Positions 32,860-41,115 of a stretch of DNA of 64,000 nucleotides are shown piece by piece. The position numbers and the translations under genes were made by a program. This DNA comes from Betaproteobacteria bacterium. GTDB taxonomy: Bacteria > Pseudomonadota > Gammaproteobacteria > Burkholderiales > Usitatibacteraceae. Each line of letters starts with the position of its first letter. The stretch's first letter is position 1. The notes below the pieces were generated by a model. The model saw only the letters and a program-made list of their open reading frames with translations. It was not told the DNA's origin and did not search any database. The stretch lies in contig JADKJU010000003.1 in NCBI GenBank assembly GCA_016720855.1, positions 620,001-684,000 on the forward strand. Reading direction: 5' to 3'.

Positions 32860-33641
32860 CGCTCGCCGCCCGGGCCCTGGACTTCGGATTTCGCGACCAC
32901 ACGGTCGGACGCGGGCTCGATTGCGCAGTCAAGGCCGGCGAGGTCGTCTGCCTCCTGGGTCCCAATGGCAGCGGGAAGTCGACGTTGCTGCGCACGCTGC
33001 TCGGACTGCAGCCGCCACTGGGCGGCGATGTCACCCTCGATGGCCGGGTCCTCGGCGCATGGGGCGCGGCGGAGCGCGCACGCCGGCTGGCCTACGTCCC
33101 GCAGGCCGCGGACAGCTATTTCGATTTCAGCCTGCGCGAGACTGTCGAGATGGGCCGCACGGCGCATCGCGGCATGTTCGCGAGTCCCGCTCCCAGGGAC
33201 CGCGAGGTCGCCGCCGCCGCACTCGAGCGATTGGGCATCGCCGGCCTCGCCGATCGCCCCATCCATGCGGTGAGCGGCGGCGAACGCCAACTGGCCCTCA
33301 TCGCCCGCGCGCTGGCGACCGAAGCCGGCTACCTCGTGATGGACGAGCCGACGGCGAACCTCGATTACGGCAACCAGTCGCGCGTGCTGGACGAGGTGGC
33401 GCGCCTCAGGGAAGCGGGCATAGGCGTGCTCGCCTCCACGCATCATCCGGAGCAGGCCTTCCGCATCGCCAACCGCGTGTTGCTGCTCGCCGCGGGAAAG
33501 CTAGTCGCGCAGGGGCCCACCGAAACCACGCTCACGTCGGAGACGCTTTCCGCGCTCTATGGCCGGCGCATCGAAGTGGCAACGGTGAGGCTGGCGGACG
33601 GGGCCGAGCGGCGCGTCTGCGTGCCCGCCTCCGGAACCTAG
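32856..33641 (+). CDS. MolC-like ABC transporter ATPase
   Basis: 261 residues. Walker A GPNGSGKSTLLRTLL, Q-loop YVPQAADSYFDFSLRE, signature VSGGERQ, Walker B YLVMDEPTANLD, switch His STHHPEQ. It completes a third molybdate/tungstate-type importer. Its TAG stop and the TAG stop of the SDR gene on the other strand share the bases CTAG (33638-33641). Confidence 0.9.
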   Translation: MTLAARALDFGFRDHTVGRGLDCAVKAGEVVCLLGPNGSGKSTLLRTLLGLQPPLGGDVTLDGRVLGAWGAAERARRLAYVPQAADSYFDFSLRETVEMGRTAHRGMFASPAPRDREVAAAALERLGIAGLADRPIHAVSGGERQLALIARALATEAGYLVMDEPTANLDYGNQSRVLDEVARLREAGIGVLASTHHPEQAFRIANRVLLLAAGKLVAQGPTETTLTSETLSALYGRRIEVATVRLADGAERRVCVPASGT

Positions 33642-34384
33642 CGGCCGCCGGAAACGTCGATGAAGGCGCCCGTGACGAACGAGGCCTCGTCGGACAGCAG
33701 CCACAGGATGGCATTGGCCACTTCCTCCGGCATGCCGCCCCGCCCGAGGGGAACGGACGACTTCATGCGCTCCACGCGCCCCGGCTCGCCGCCGGCTGCA
33801 TGGATGTCCGTGATCACGAGTCCCGGCCGCACCGCGTTCACGCGGATGCCTTCTGCCGCGACCTCCCGGGAAAGGCCGATGGTCATCGTGTCCACCGCGC
33901 CCTTGGAGGCCGCGTAGTCGATGTACTCCTCGGGCGAGCCCAGCCGCGCCGCGCCGGAGGAGACGTTCACGATCGCGCCTCCCTTGCCGCCGCGGTTCGT
34001 GGACATGCGCCTCACCGCTTCGCGCGCGCAAAGGAACGATCCGACGACGTTGGTCGCGAGCACGCGTCCGATTCGCGCGCCGTCCATGTTCTCCAGGCGC
34101 ATTTGCCGCTCGAGGGCGCCGGCGTTGTTGACGAGGGCGTTGAGCGGACCCAGCTCCCAGTCCACGGTCTCGAAGAGACGCACCACATCGGCTTCCTTCG
34201 CCACGTCGGCCGCCACCACGATGGCCCGGCCCCCGGCGCCCTTGATCGCGCTCTCCACCTCCCGAGCCGCAGCCTCGTTGCGCAGGTAATTCACGCAGAC
34301 CGCATACCCGCGGCTTGCCGCGAGAATCGCGGTGGCCGCGCCGATGCCGCGGCTCGCCCCGGTGATGATCGCCACACGCTCCAT
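33638..34384 (-). CDS. SDR-family oxidoreductase
   Basis: 248-residue classical short-chain dehydrogenase/reductase. Cofactor motif TGASRGIGAAT (about 8-18), NNAG in LNALVNNAGALE, catalytic Ser and YxxxK in NVSSGAARLGSPEEYIDYAASKGA, and NAVRPGLVITD. The ATG at 34384 has GAGGGGC upstream. Substrate unknown. It converges on the MolC-like gene. Confidence 0.9.
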   Translation of the reverse strand: MERVAIITGASRGIGAATAILAASRGYAVCVNYLRNEAAAREVESAIKGAGGRAIVVAADVAKEADVVRLFETVDWELGPLNALVNNAGALERQMRLENMDGARIGRVLATNVVGSFLCAREAVRRMSTNRGGKGGAIVNVSSGAARLGSPEEYIDYAASKGAVDTMTIGLSREVAAEGIRVNAVRPGLVITDIHAAGGEPGRVERMKSSVPLGRGGMPEEVANAILWLLSDEASFVTGAFIDVSGGR

Positions 34385-34501
34385 GTCGCCCCTCGCGCTG
34401 CGGGCATGCAAGTCCCGCCAATCCCGAGTCTAGCCGATGGAGCCGGCTGGACAGTGCGGCGGGCGCGCCTCAGAATCGTCCGTTGCCCCACCCGCTTGCC
34501 G

Positions 34502-35287
34502 ATGGAACCCGATTTCCCTTCCGCGCCGCTCCAGCCCGTCGTCCGCACCGTGCCCGTCCTGCGACCGTTCGCGTGGCTGGCCAGCGGGTGGCGCGACCTC
34601 GCCTATTCGCCGGGCGTGAGCCTGTTGCACGGCTTCATCGTCGCGGTCGGCGGCTGGGTGATCGCGGCGCTGGCGCTGAAGTGGCCGCCCCTCCTGCCGG
34701 GCGCGTTCTCCGGTTTCGTCCTCGTCGCGCCCATCCTCGCGACGGGACTCTACGAGATGAGTCGCTGCCGGGAACTCGGCAAGTCCGGCGACATGGCCGC
34801 CGCCGTGGACGCGTGGCGCCGCGGCACGCGCCCCCTGGTCTGGATGGGGCTGGGGCTGGCGATTGCCGGTACCGCCTGGGTGCTCGTCTCAGCCGTGCTC
34901 ATGGCCCTCTTCGTCACGGCGCCCATCACGGGCGGGGAGGCATTCGTGCGCCATGTGATCCTCTCGCAGGGGTCCAACCTGTTCCCGGTATGGATGACCC
35001 TGGGCGCGCTGGGCGCCTCGCTCGTCTTTGCGGCGACCGTCGTCTCCGCCCCGTTTCTCCTCGACCGCGACACCGACCTGCTCACCGCCGTGAGGACGAG
35101 CGTGCGCGCCGTGGGCGAAAACCCGATGGCCATGGGCGTGTGGGCCACGTTGATCATGCTGGCCACGGCGCTTTCCATGGCGACGGCAATGCTGGGGTTC
35201 ATCGTCGCGATCCCCGTGATCGGACACGCCACCTGGCACGCCTACCGCGAGACGGTGGACGCGGCAGGCATCCCCCTGCGGGAGTGA
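34502..35287 (+). CDS. DUF2189 membrane protein
   Basis: 261 residues with about six hydrophobic segments. The LRPFAWLASGWRDLAYSPGVSLLHG start, the APILATGLYEMSRCRELGKSG block and the GFIVAIPVIGHATWHAYRETV end are typical of DUF2189, a conserved family of unknown function. It is followed by the DUF2788 gene after 6 bp. Confidence 0.85.
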   Translation: MEPDFPSAPLQPVVRTVPVLRPFAWLASGWRDLAYSPGVSLLHGFIVAVGGWVIAALALKWPPLLPGAFSGFVLVAPILATGLYEMSRCRELGKSGDMAAAVDAWRRGTRPLVWMGLGLAIAGTAWVLVSAVLMALFVTAPITGGEAFVRHVILSQGSNLFPVWMTLGALGASLVFAATVVSAPFLLDRDTDLLTAVRTSVRAVGENPMAMGVWATLIMLATALSMATAMLGFIVAIPVIGHATWHAYRETVDAAGIPLRE

Positions 35288-35293
35288 GCGGCG

Positions 35294-35518
35294 ATGTTCG
35301 GTCTCGAGGGCATCCAGATCACCGAGGCGCAGGTCGCCGAATTCGGCATGACCTACGGGGTGGGCGGGTTCATCCTGTTCATGCTCTTCGTGATCGCGAG
35401 CATCGCGAAGGAATCGAAGGCGGGCAAGTTCGGCACGTTCGTGCTCTTCTTCGTCCTGGCGTTCGGCATGGTGGGCTTCGTCGCCAAGGGCATCATCCAG
35501 AAGATCCTGGGCATGTAG
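35294..35518 (+). CDS. DUF2788 small membrane protein
   Basis: 74 residues: an amphipathic start (LEGIQITEAQVAEFGMTYG), then two hydrophobic helices around FILFMLFVIASIAKES and FGTFVLFFVLAFGMVGFVAK. This matches the DUF2788 family. Function unknown; it is probably co-transcribed with DUF2189. Confidence 0.82.
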   Translation: MFGLEGIQITEAQVAEFGMTYGVGGFILFMLFVIASIAKESKAGKFGTFVLFFVLAFGMVGFVAKGIIQKILGM

Positions 35519-35530
35519 CGCACGGCGCGC

Positions 35531-36007
35531 CTAGCGCCGACCCAGCGCCTTCGCCAGCGTATCCCCGGTGACGCTCTTCGCCTGCGCGAAGCCCGCCACG
35601 AAGCGCGCCTGCGAAGGGCGGATCGCGAAGAACGAGAAATCGCCGAACTCGGTGAGCGGCGCCGCCTCCGGAAATCGCGCCAGGTACGAATCGCGGCATG
35701 CGTGCTCGCCGCCGGAGCCTTTCTCCATCTCGGCCGCCTCGCCCTGCACCGACACGCGCGCGAGTGCCTGCGCGGCCACGCCCTCGCCTTCGGGCTGCAT
35801 CACGAGGAGCGAGACGCGCGGATCGGCCAGCATGTCCTTCGTATGCGCCGCGAGCCGGCTCACGTGGATCACGAACGCGCTTGCATCGGGCAGGACCGCG
35901 TAGGGCACCATCGAGACGAAGGGCGCGCCGGCGTGCAGCGTGCCCAGGGCTGCCACGGTGCGGCGGTGCACGAGGCCTGCCAGTTGCGCGGCGAGCTCCG
36001 GGCTCAA
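35531..36007 (-). CDS. Pyridoxamine 5'-phosphate oxidase-like FMN-binding protein
   Basis: 158 residues of the split-barrel FMN-binding fold. LVHRRTVAALGTLHAGAPFVSMVPYAVL is the first strand pair, VSRLAAHTKDMLADPRVSLLVMQ the FMN phosphate region and FSFFAIRPSQARFVAGFAQAKSV the C-terminal part. Similar to HugZ-like and general stress FMN proteins; no substrate can be given. It overlaps the binding-protein gene upstream by 4 bp. Confidence 0.85.
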   Translation of the reverse strand: MSPELAAQLAGLVHRRTVAALGTLHAGAPFVSMVPYAVLPDASAFVIHVSRLAAHTKDMLADPRVSLLVMQPEGEGVAAQALARVSVQGEAAEMEKGSGGEHACRDSYLARFPEAAPLTEFGDFSFFAIRPSQARFVAGFAQAKSVTGDTLAKALGRR

Positions 36008-36804
36008 GGCGCGCCGCCGGGGGGAGCGACCACGGCACCCTTGATCTGGTGACGCCCGAGGGCATCGAGCACGAATCCCGATGCCTTCATTTCCTCCACG
36101 AACTCGGCGAGGTATCTGGCGCCCGCCTCTTTCCCTTTCGTCATGCCCATGGCCTGGTTGATGACCATGAACCGGCCCGGCAGGAGTCGCAGGCCCGGGA
36201 TGCGCCTGGCGTCTAGTTCCAGCTGCTGCTTCACGCCCGCGGCGACGTCGAGCTTGTTGGCGAGGAAATAATCGACCACCGCGGGCGAGGTGGGTGCGCG
36301 CTCGATCTTCGCCTTCTTCAGGTTGCGGGCCAGGTAGAGGTCATAGGCGCTCTTGTTGCCGACCGCCACGCGCACGCCTTCCCGATCCACTTCCTCGTTG
36401 GCGCGGATCGGGGAATCGTTCTTCACGAGGTAGGCGCCCTCGATCTGCACGTAAGGCCCGGTGTACGACGTGGTCGCCGCGCGTGCCGGGTCGATGGCGA
36501 AGAAGCCGACGTCGACGCGCCCGGAGGCGAGCGTCTCGACCGATGTTCCCGCGGAGGTCACCGTCACCAGCTCGGCCTCGACGCCCAGGCGCTTCGCCAG
36601 TTCCCGCGCGAGATCCACCGACACGCCCGTCGGCACGGCCGACGCGGACTCCCGTTTCGCGAGGATGGGATTGCCGAGGTTGATGACGGCGCGCAGCTTG
36701 CCGGTGGGCGCGAGGTCGGAGACGACCGCCGGGGGCGCCATGGGCGCGGTGGCACAGGCACAGAGAAGAACGGCGGCGGAGGCGGCGAGGGCTTTGCGGA
36801 TCAT
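36004..36804 (-). CDS. Periplasmic solute-binding lipoprotein (amino-acid-type, SBP family 3)
   Basis: 266 residues with a lipobox-like LLCAC near residue 17, then the family 3 fold: GKLRAVINLGNPILAKR, VSVDLARELAKRLGV, ASGRVDVGFFAIDPARA and YTGPYVQIEGAYLVKNDS. Such proteins bind amino acids or small organic acids. No permease or ATPase genes are adjacent, so it may act as a sensor or pair with a transporter elsewhere. Confidence 0.85.
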   Translation of the reverse strand: MIRKALAASAAVLLCACATAPMAPPAVVSDLAPTGKLRAVINLGNPILAKRESASAVPTGVSVDLARELAKRLGVEAELVTVTSAGTSVETLASGRVDVGFFAIDPARAATTSYTGPYVQIEGAYLVKNDSPIRANEEVDREGVRVAVGNKSAYDLYLARNLKKAKIERAPTSPAVVDYFLANKLDVAAGVKQQLELDARRIPGLRLLPGRFMVINQAMGMTKGKEAGARYLAEFVEEMKASGFVLDALGRHQIKGAVVAPPGGAP

Positions 36805-36854
36805 GGCCTTCCTTTCGTGGAGGACGTTGATTGACTCGGACTTGGGGCGATTGG

Positions 36855-37193
36855 CTACTCGCCCGGCGGGTGCGCGTCGAGCAGCTTCTTCGACGCGACA
36901 TTGCGCCAGGCGGCATCGGCCAGTGCGCGAAGCTGTGCGGCGTTGACTCGCGGGAGGTTCACCTGCGTGAAGCCGAGGCGCCCCCAGCTGCCCACCGAAA
37001 AGGCTTCCGGGTCCATCTGGACCAGCGCCTGCTGGTCGGCAGGGGCGAGCTTCATCACGGCGCGCTTGTCCGCCGGCCACAGCGTCATGAAGATCTTCCC
37101 GCTCACGCGGAAATCCGGATGACCCATGTGCGCACCCTCGACGGCCTCCGGGCAGGCAAGGGCGATTCTCCTGGCGGTTGCGACGGTGGCCAT
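36855..37193 (-). CDS. MmcQ/YjbR-family DNA-binding-like protein
   Basis: 112 residues: RRIALACPEAVEGAHMGHPDFRV, a TLWPADKRAVMKL strand, MDPEAFSVGSWGRLGFTQVNL and RALADAAWRNVASKK near the end. All are features of the CyaY-like YjbR fold. The ATG at 37193 has AAAGGAG 7 bases upstream. Function unknown. Confidence 0.85.
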   Translation of the reverse strand: MATVATARRIALACPEAVEGAHMGHPDFRVSGKIFMTLWPADKRAVMKLAPADQQALVQMDPEAFSVGSWGRLGFTQVNLPRVNAAQLRALADAAWRNVASKKLLDAHPPGE

Positions 37194-37361
37194 GGCGGCA
37201 CTCCTTTCCGGGACTGGTCGCAGCACTTCACCGCGAGGACGAGGGGCATCAGCGCAACGAACGCAAGCATCGCATGGTAGCCCACCGCGGCGTCCGGTCG
37301 TGCTGCACTGACGTGGCGGACTATAATCGCCTTTCCGCAGACCGCACCACATCCCCCCACC

Positions 37362-38270
37362 ATGGAAGAGCTGGATTTCACCAAGTCGCCGCCCGCGACA
37401 TCGCCGCCGGTCGCGCCTTCGGCGCCCTTCAAGGCGGCCGCAAGCCCGTTCTACGATCGCGCCGTTGCCGAGAAACTGTTCCAGGAGTCGGGACACGCCG
37501 AGCGCTTCGCCGCCGGCGCCACCCTTTTCGTCGAGGACGAGAAGGCCTCCTCCGGCGGCTTCTTCTCGCGTGGCTCCGCAAGCCGCATGTACATTCTTTC
37601 CGAAGGTCAGGTTTCGCTCAGCACCGACGGACGGACGCTCGACACCGTCGGCGCAGGCGAGGTGATCGGCGAGATGGCGGTGATCACCGACCGCCCGCGC
37701 AGCGCGACGGCTCTTGCGAAGACCGATTGCGCCGGCTGGTCGATGAGCGCCGAGGAACTCAAGGGGGCGCTCGCGCGAAAGCCCGAGTTCGCGATGATGC
37801 TGATGAGCGTCATATTCGACCGCCTGCGCTTTGTCACGGCTCGCCTTGCGTCCCGCCGGGTTGCCGCCGCCGCGCCATCCGGCGAACCGCCGGTTTTCGA
37901 CCCGCCCTTCCTTGCGCGCCTCGAGCAGGCGCTTCCGCGTTCCGCCATCACGCGCTACCCGGCCGGAGCCGCCGTCATGCGGGAGGGCCAGTCGGGAGCC
38001 TACATGTACGTCGTGAAGGCGGGTTGCGTTGCCATCTCGGTTCGTGACCACGTCGTCGCCGTGGTGAACCCGGGCGGCACGTTCGGCGAGATGGCCCTGG
38101 TGGACCAGTCGCCGCGCTCGGCAACCGCAACGGCGCAGGCCGAGTGCGAACTCCTCTCGATCGATCGCCCCGCCTTGCTGGAAGTGGTAAGGAATCAGCC
38201 CGAGTTCGCCATGGCGATGCTTCGCGCCTTCGCGGAGAGACTGCGGCACGCGAACGCGCAAATCGCCTGA
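37362..38270 (+). CDS. Protein with two cyclic-nucleotide-binding domains
   Basis: 302 residues, two cNMP-binding beta-rolls and no output domain. The first (about 45-160) has GEVIGEMAVITDRPRSATA and the second (about 185-300) has GTFGEMALVDQSPRSATAT, both close to the phosphate-binding cassette of CAP-type domains. The first 30 residues are Pro/Ala-rich and probably disordered. A TATAAT at 37322-37327 may be its -10. Probably a cytoplasmic cAMP- or cGMP-binding adaptor. Confidence 0.88.
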   Translation: MEELDFTKSPPATSPPVAPSAPFKAAASPFYDRAVAEKLFQESGHAERFAAGATLFVEDEKASSGGFFSRGSASRMYILSEGQVSLSTDGRTLDTVGAGEVIGEMAVITDRPRSATALAKTDCAGWSMSAEELKGALARKPEFAMMLMSVIFDRLRFVTARLASRRVAAAAPSGEPPVFDPPFLARLEQALPRSAITRYPAGAAVMREGQSGAYMYVVKAGCVAISVRDHVVAVVNPGGTFGEMALVDQSPRSATATAQAECELLSIDRPALLEVVRNQPEFAMAMLRAFAERLRHANAQIA

Positions 38271-38303
38271 GGGCGGTCGCTTCCCGCGCCTGCGGCGCCC
38301 CCG

Positions 38304-38873
38304 TCAGATCATGCGGCCGTGCGCCGACTCCTCGGCGAGCTTGGCCAGCCGCCTGAGGCGCGTCTGCTCCTTCTTCGCGCTCGCGACCCACCAGCTCGCC
38401 TTCCTGCGGTACCAGGGCGGCTGGGCCTCGAAGAACTGCCACGCCGCCTTGTTCCGGCGGAGCATGGCCGCATACGGCTCGACCAGCTCGCCGTGCAGCT
38501 GCTCATAGGAATAGATCCCCGACTTCTCCTCTCGCCGCGCGCCGTGGGCCTTCAGTCCGGACTGATGCATGCGGCCTTCGATTTGGAGGGCCTCTATCCG
38601 CCTCACGTTCACGGCGCTCCAGGTGCTGCCGGGCCTGCGCGGGGAGAAGCGGATGGCGTAGCTCTCGTCGTCGATGCGCTTGCGCACCCCGTCGATCCAG
38701 CCGACGCACAGCGCCTCGTCCACCGACTCCGGCCACGTGATGCTCGCGGTGCCCGTGCCCACCTTGTGGAACCCGACCCAAAGCTCGGTTGCGCTGCCGT
38801 GATGCTTCGCGAACCATTTCCGGAGTTCCTCGGGCGAGCGGAAGAACGTGGCTTTTGCGAACATGGTGGTCAT
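38304..38873 (-). CDS. YdeI/OmpD-associated family protein
   Basis: 189 residues with the family signature: ELWVGFHKVGTGTASITWPESVDEALCVGWIDGVRKRID near the middle, RFSPRRPGSTWSAVN and, near the end, PPWYRRKASWWVASAKKEQTR. Linked in other species to resistance against cationic peptides and bacteriocins, but its biochemistry is unclear. The ATG at 38873 has GGGAGG upstream and overlaps the stop of an upstream gene remnant (ATGA). Confidence 0.88.
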   Translation of the reverse strand: MTTMFAKATFFRSPEELRKWFAKHHGSATELWVGFHKVGTGTASITWPESVDEALCVGWIDGVRKRIDDESYAIRFSPRRPGSTWSAVNVRRIEALQIEGRMHQSGLKAHGARREEKSGIYSYEQLHGELVEPYAAMLRRNKAAWQFFEAQPPWYRRKASWWVASAKKEQTRLRRLAKLAEESAHGRMI

Positions 38874-39016
38874 CCCGACCTCCCGGTTGGATGCAGTTCC
38901 CTGCGAATGACGAGCCTGAGCCCCGACCACACCTCGTCCACCGCGCGGACCTTCACATCGGCGAGGCCCATCGGCAAGGCCAGTTCGCGCAGGACGGGCG
39001 CGGTTGCACTATCGGT
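38870..39016 (-). pseudogene. C-terminal remnant resembling DUF3052
   Basis: A 48-codon open stretch with no start at its upstream end, reading LRELALPMGLADVKVRAVDE then VWSGLRLVIRREL. This resembles the C-terminus of DUF3052 proteins (LVDNKVCAVDxTWSGLRLV type). It is cut off by a stop at 39017-39019, where the DUF1622 gene begins to overlap it. Its own TGA overlaps the ATG of the YdeI-type gene, so the two were once coupled. The family assignment is from memory. Confidence 0.6.
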
Positions 39017-39377
39017 CTATGGCCCCGGTGGCGGGTTCCTCGCGTTGCCAGGGCCACCGGCCGCTCACTTCCAGTTCAAGCGTGAAGCTCAGCAGCGTCC
39101 GGATGGCCACGATGGCCGCCAGCACTCCCAGGTTCTGGAACGTGGGCTTGATGGCGACGGTGCCGATGATGTCCGCCATCACCAGTAGCTCGAGTCCCAG
39201 CAGGATGGCGCGGCCGAGATTGACGCGCAGGCCGTGGTAGGCGTCGCGGAAGTCGTGGCCGCCAGTCAGGCGCCAGGCGAAGGCTCCAGCGGCAACAAGA
39301 GCACCGAAGATGAGCACGGATACGCCCGCCGCCTCGACAATGCGCGCCGCGCCGGTAATGAGTTGGTCGTATTCCAT
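39009..39377 (-). CDS. DUF1622 membrane protein
   Basis: 122 residues with three hydrophobic helices: AGVSVLIFGALVAAGAFAWR, LGRAILLGLELLVMADIIGT and LGVLAAIVAIRTLLSFTLELE. The R-x-LGRAILLGLE-x-x-VAADI pattern is characteristic of DUF1622. The ATG at 39377 is used; the frame is open to 39455. Its 3' end overlaps the DUF3052-like remnant by 8 bp. Confidence 0.85.
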   Translation of the reverse strand: MEYDQLITGAARIVEAAGVSVLIFGALVAAGAFAWRLTGGHDFRDAYHGLRVNLGRAILLGLELLVMADIIGTVAIKPTFQNLGVLAAIVAIRTLLSFTLELEVSGRWPWQREEPATGAIDR

Positions 39378-39417
39378 GGATGCCGTCTCCACGCTCCCGT
39401 CCTCCGCCCGAACCGCG

Positions 39418-40473
39418 CTAAGGAGCCTCGGGGCGATCGCGAGCCACGATTCCAAGGTACTCCGCCAGTCGCCCGTTCGCCAGCGGCTTGGTCATGACCC
39501 GCATCGTGTGGACCCGCCTGCCTATCTCGATGCCTTCGCGCGTGCGGACCTGCGCGTAGCCGGCCCTCTCCCAGAAGCGTTCGGCCCGGGAATTCCCCGC
39601 GGCCACGTTGAGCCGGAGCCAACGCGCGCCGTCGCACCGGATCCAGTCTTCGAGACCGGAATGGACGGCCTTCGCGGTCCCCGTCCCGTGGAGCGCGGTG
39701 GCGATGATGAAGAGTCCGATGTGCCAGACACCCTCGGCAAGAAGGTCGGAGACCACGTCTGCCACCCCGATCGTCGAGCCCTTGCCGTCCACGAAACGGA
39801 TGAACCACTTCCGGCTGTAAGGCCAACCTTCCGGCGGCCTGTCGTCGAATTCCTTGCGCGCCTCGTCCGTGCCGGGTCCCATCCCGCCGACGGCAAGGAA
39901 GTATTCCGGGTTGGCCTCGAAGAAACACTGGATCTCATCCAGATCCTGCGCGCCAACTTCCAGCGCCTGGAACGAAGGCCCCGAAAACAGTACCTCTCCC
40001 GTGCGCATCTTCTCCGGCGTTCGCAGGCTCGGCAGCGCGAACCGCATGATGCAGAACCCGGCCGTGACCTGCTCGTGAAGCTGCGCCCCCAGGCGCGTGT
40101 AGAACCCCGGCCCGTCGGTCCCGAAATAAACGCCCCCGAATCCGAGCCGCGAAGCCTCGGCCAGGAGCGCCTGCACGAGGAGCGTTCCGATGCCCTTCCC
40201 GCGATGCCGCTCCACCACCACCATGGCCGCCAGCCACGGATGCAGGTGCGTGCGCTTGCGGTCGTCGTTGTCGATGAGGTTCACGGTGCCGGCCAGCTCA
40301 CCATCCACGAGCGCGACGAGGCAAATCGGGATGCGATCGGGATTCGTCGCGGTTTGCAGGTGTGCCCTCAGATCTGCGACGCTCATGCCGTCCCGGTCCT
40401 TCCAGAACTCGTCGTAGATCAGCTGCGCAACAGCGTCGGTCAGGTGCGCGTGCCGGAACAGGGGCTCGATCAT
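39418..40473 (-). CDS. Protein with two GNAT acetyltransferase domains
   Basis: 351 residues. The N-terminal GNAT domain (about 1-150) has MVVVERHRGKGIGTLLVQALL, the acetyl-CoA-binding R/Q-x-x-G-x-G/A motif. The C-terminal half (about 165-340) has IGLFIIATALHGTGTAKAVH, WLRLNVAAGNSRAERFWERAGY and VHTMRV, a second, more divergent GNAT domain. It overlaps the VOC gene upstream by 4 bp. Substrates unknown. Confidence 0.85.
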   Translation of the reverse strand: MIEPLFRHAHLTDAVAQLIYDEFWKDRDGMSVADLRAHLQTATNPDRIPICLVALVDGELAGTVNLIDNDDRKRTHLHPWLAAMVVVERHRGKGIGTLLVQALLAEASRLGFGGVYFGTDGPGFYTRLGAQLHEQVTAGFCIMRFALPSLRTPEKMRTGEVLFSGPSFQALEVGAQDLDEIQCFFEANPEYFLAVGGMGPGTDEARKEFDDRPPEGWPYSRKWFIRFVDGKGSTIGVADVVSDLLAEGVWHIGLFIIATALHGTGTAKAVHSGLEDWIRCDGARWLRLNVAAGNSRAERFWERAGYAQVRTREGIEIGRRVHTMRVMTKPLANGRLAEYLGIVARDRPEAP

Positions 40474-40847
40474 GCCCCGACCCGCCAGGGCGGATCGAGA
40501 CGGTTCCCGCCCGCATGGTAGAGACAGATGACATTGCCCGAAGGATCGACGAGCCGGGCCTCCCGCCAGAGCCACGGTTGGTCTCGCGGCTCGTGGATGA
40601 AGCACAGCCCCTTGGCGCGCAGCTCGGCGACCTGTTCGTCCAGCGCGGGGCACTCGAAATAGACCACTGTCGGAGGAGGTTCCGCGAGCGCTTCGACCGC
40701 ATGAAGCGAAAACGTCGCGTTGCCGACCGTCGCCTTGAATCGTGCGTAGTGCGGAGAATCGACGATCAACTCGAACCCCATGGCCCGATAGAACGCCACC
40801 GAGGCGGCGACATCCCGTGCGGGAAGCGTGACCTGGTTCAGGTCCAT
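40470..40847 (-). CDS. VOC-family (glyoxalase-like) protein
   Basis: 125 residues in the vicinal-oxygen-chelate fold: VTLPARDVAASVAFYRAMGF, ARFKATVGNATFSLHAVEA, VYFECPALDEQVAELRAKGL and LVDPSGNVICLYHAGG. The position of the metal-binding His/Glu residues is only partly kept. Coupled to the tandem GNAT gene by ATGA overlap, as in small detoxification or antibiotic-binding modules. Confidence 0.85.
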   Translation of the reverse strand: MDLNQVTLPARDVAASVAFYRAMGFELIVDSPHYARFKATVGNATFSLHAVEALAEPPPTVVYFECPALDEQVAELRAKGLCFIHEPRDQPWLWREARLVDPSGNVICLYHAGGNRLDPPWRVGA

Positions 40848-40866
40848 GGGGCGAGTGCGTGAAGCA

Positions 40867-41115
40867 TCAAGCCGCGGTCGGCCTGCCGTGCCGCCGGCTT
40901 GCAAGGAGCGCCGCCCCGGCAGGGGAAACCGAGACGAGCGTTTCGCCGCCGTCACGATGCTCGTGGGTCAGCAGGCCGCGCGCGTTGGCTTCCTCCCAGA
41001 CGGGCAGGCGGGGGCACGAAGTGCGCCACGCTTCGAGCACCTCGGCATACACGCGAGGCCGGGGCCCGACCCATTCAAGAAGATCCAGGATGAGCGCGTC
41101 AACGGGATCGGCCAT
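40867..41115 (-). CDS. Conserved hypothetical protein (82 aa)
   Basis: Short soluble protein: DALILDLLEWVGPRPRVYAE then EAWRTSCPRLPVWEEANARG, then VSVSPAGAALLASRR. Related sequences of the pattern LDLLEWxGxxPRxYxEVxxAWRTSCPRLPVWE are common in proteobacteria and have a winged-HTH look, but no function is known to me. Starts 14 bp inside the frame of the upstream gene. Confidence 0.7.
   Translation of the reverse strand: MADPVDALILDLLEWVGPRPRVYAEVLEAWRTSCPRLPVWEEANARGLLTHEHRDGGETLVSVSPAGAALLASRRHGRPTAA

Noticed and set aside
37103..37432. 109-codon minus-strand frame over the mmcQ start
   Set aside because: Contains one hydrophobic stretch, but it overlaps the well-supported mmcQ start and its ribosome-binding site in another frame and shows no homology.
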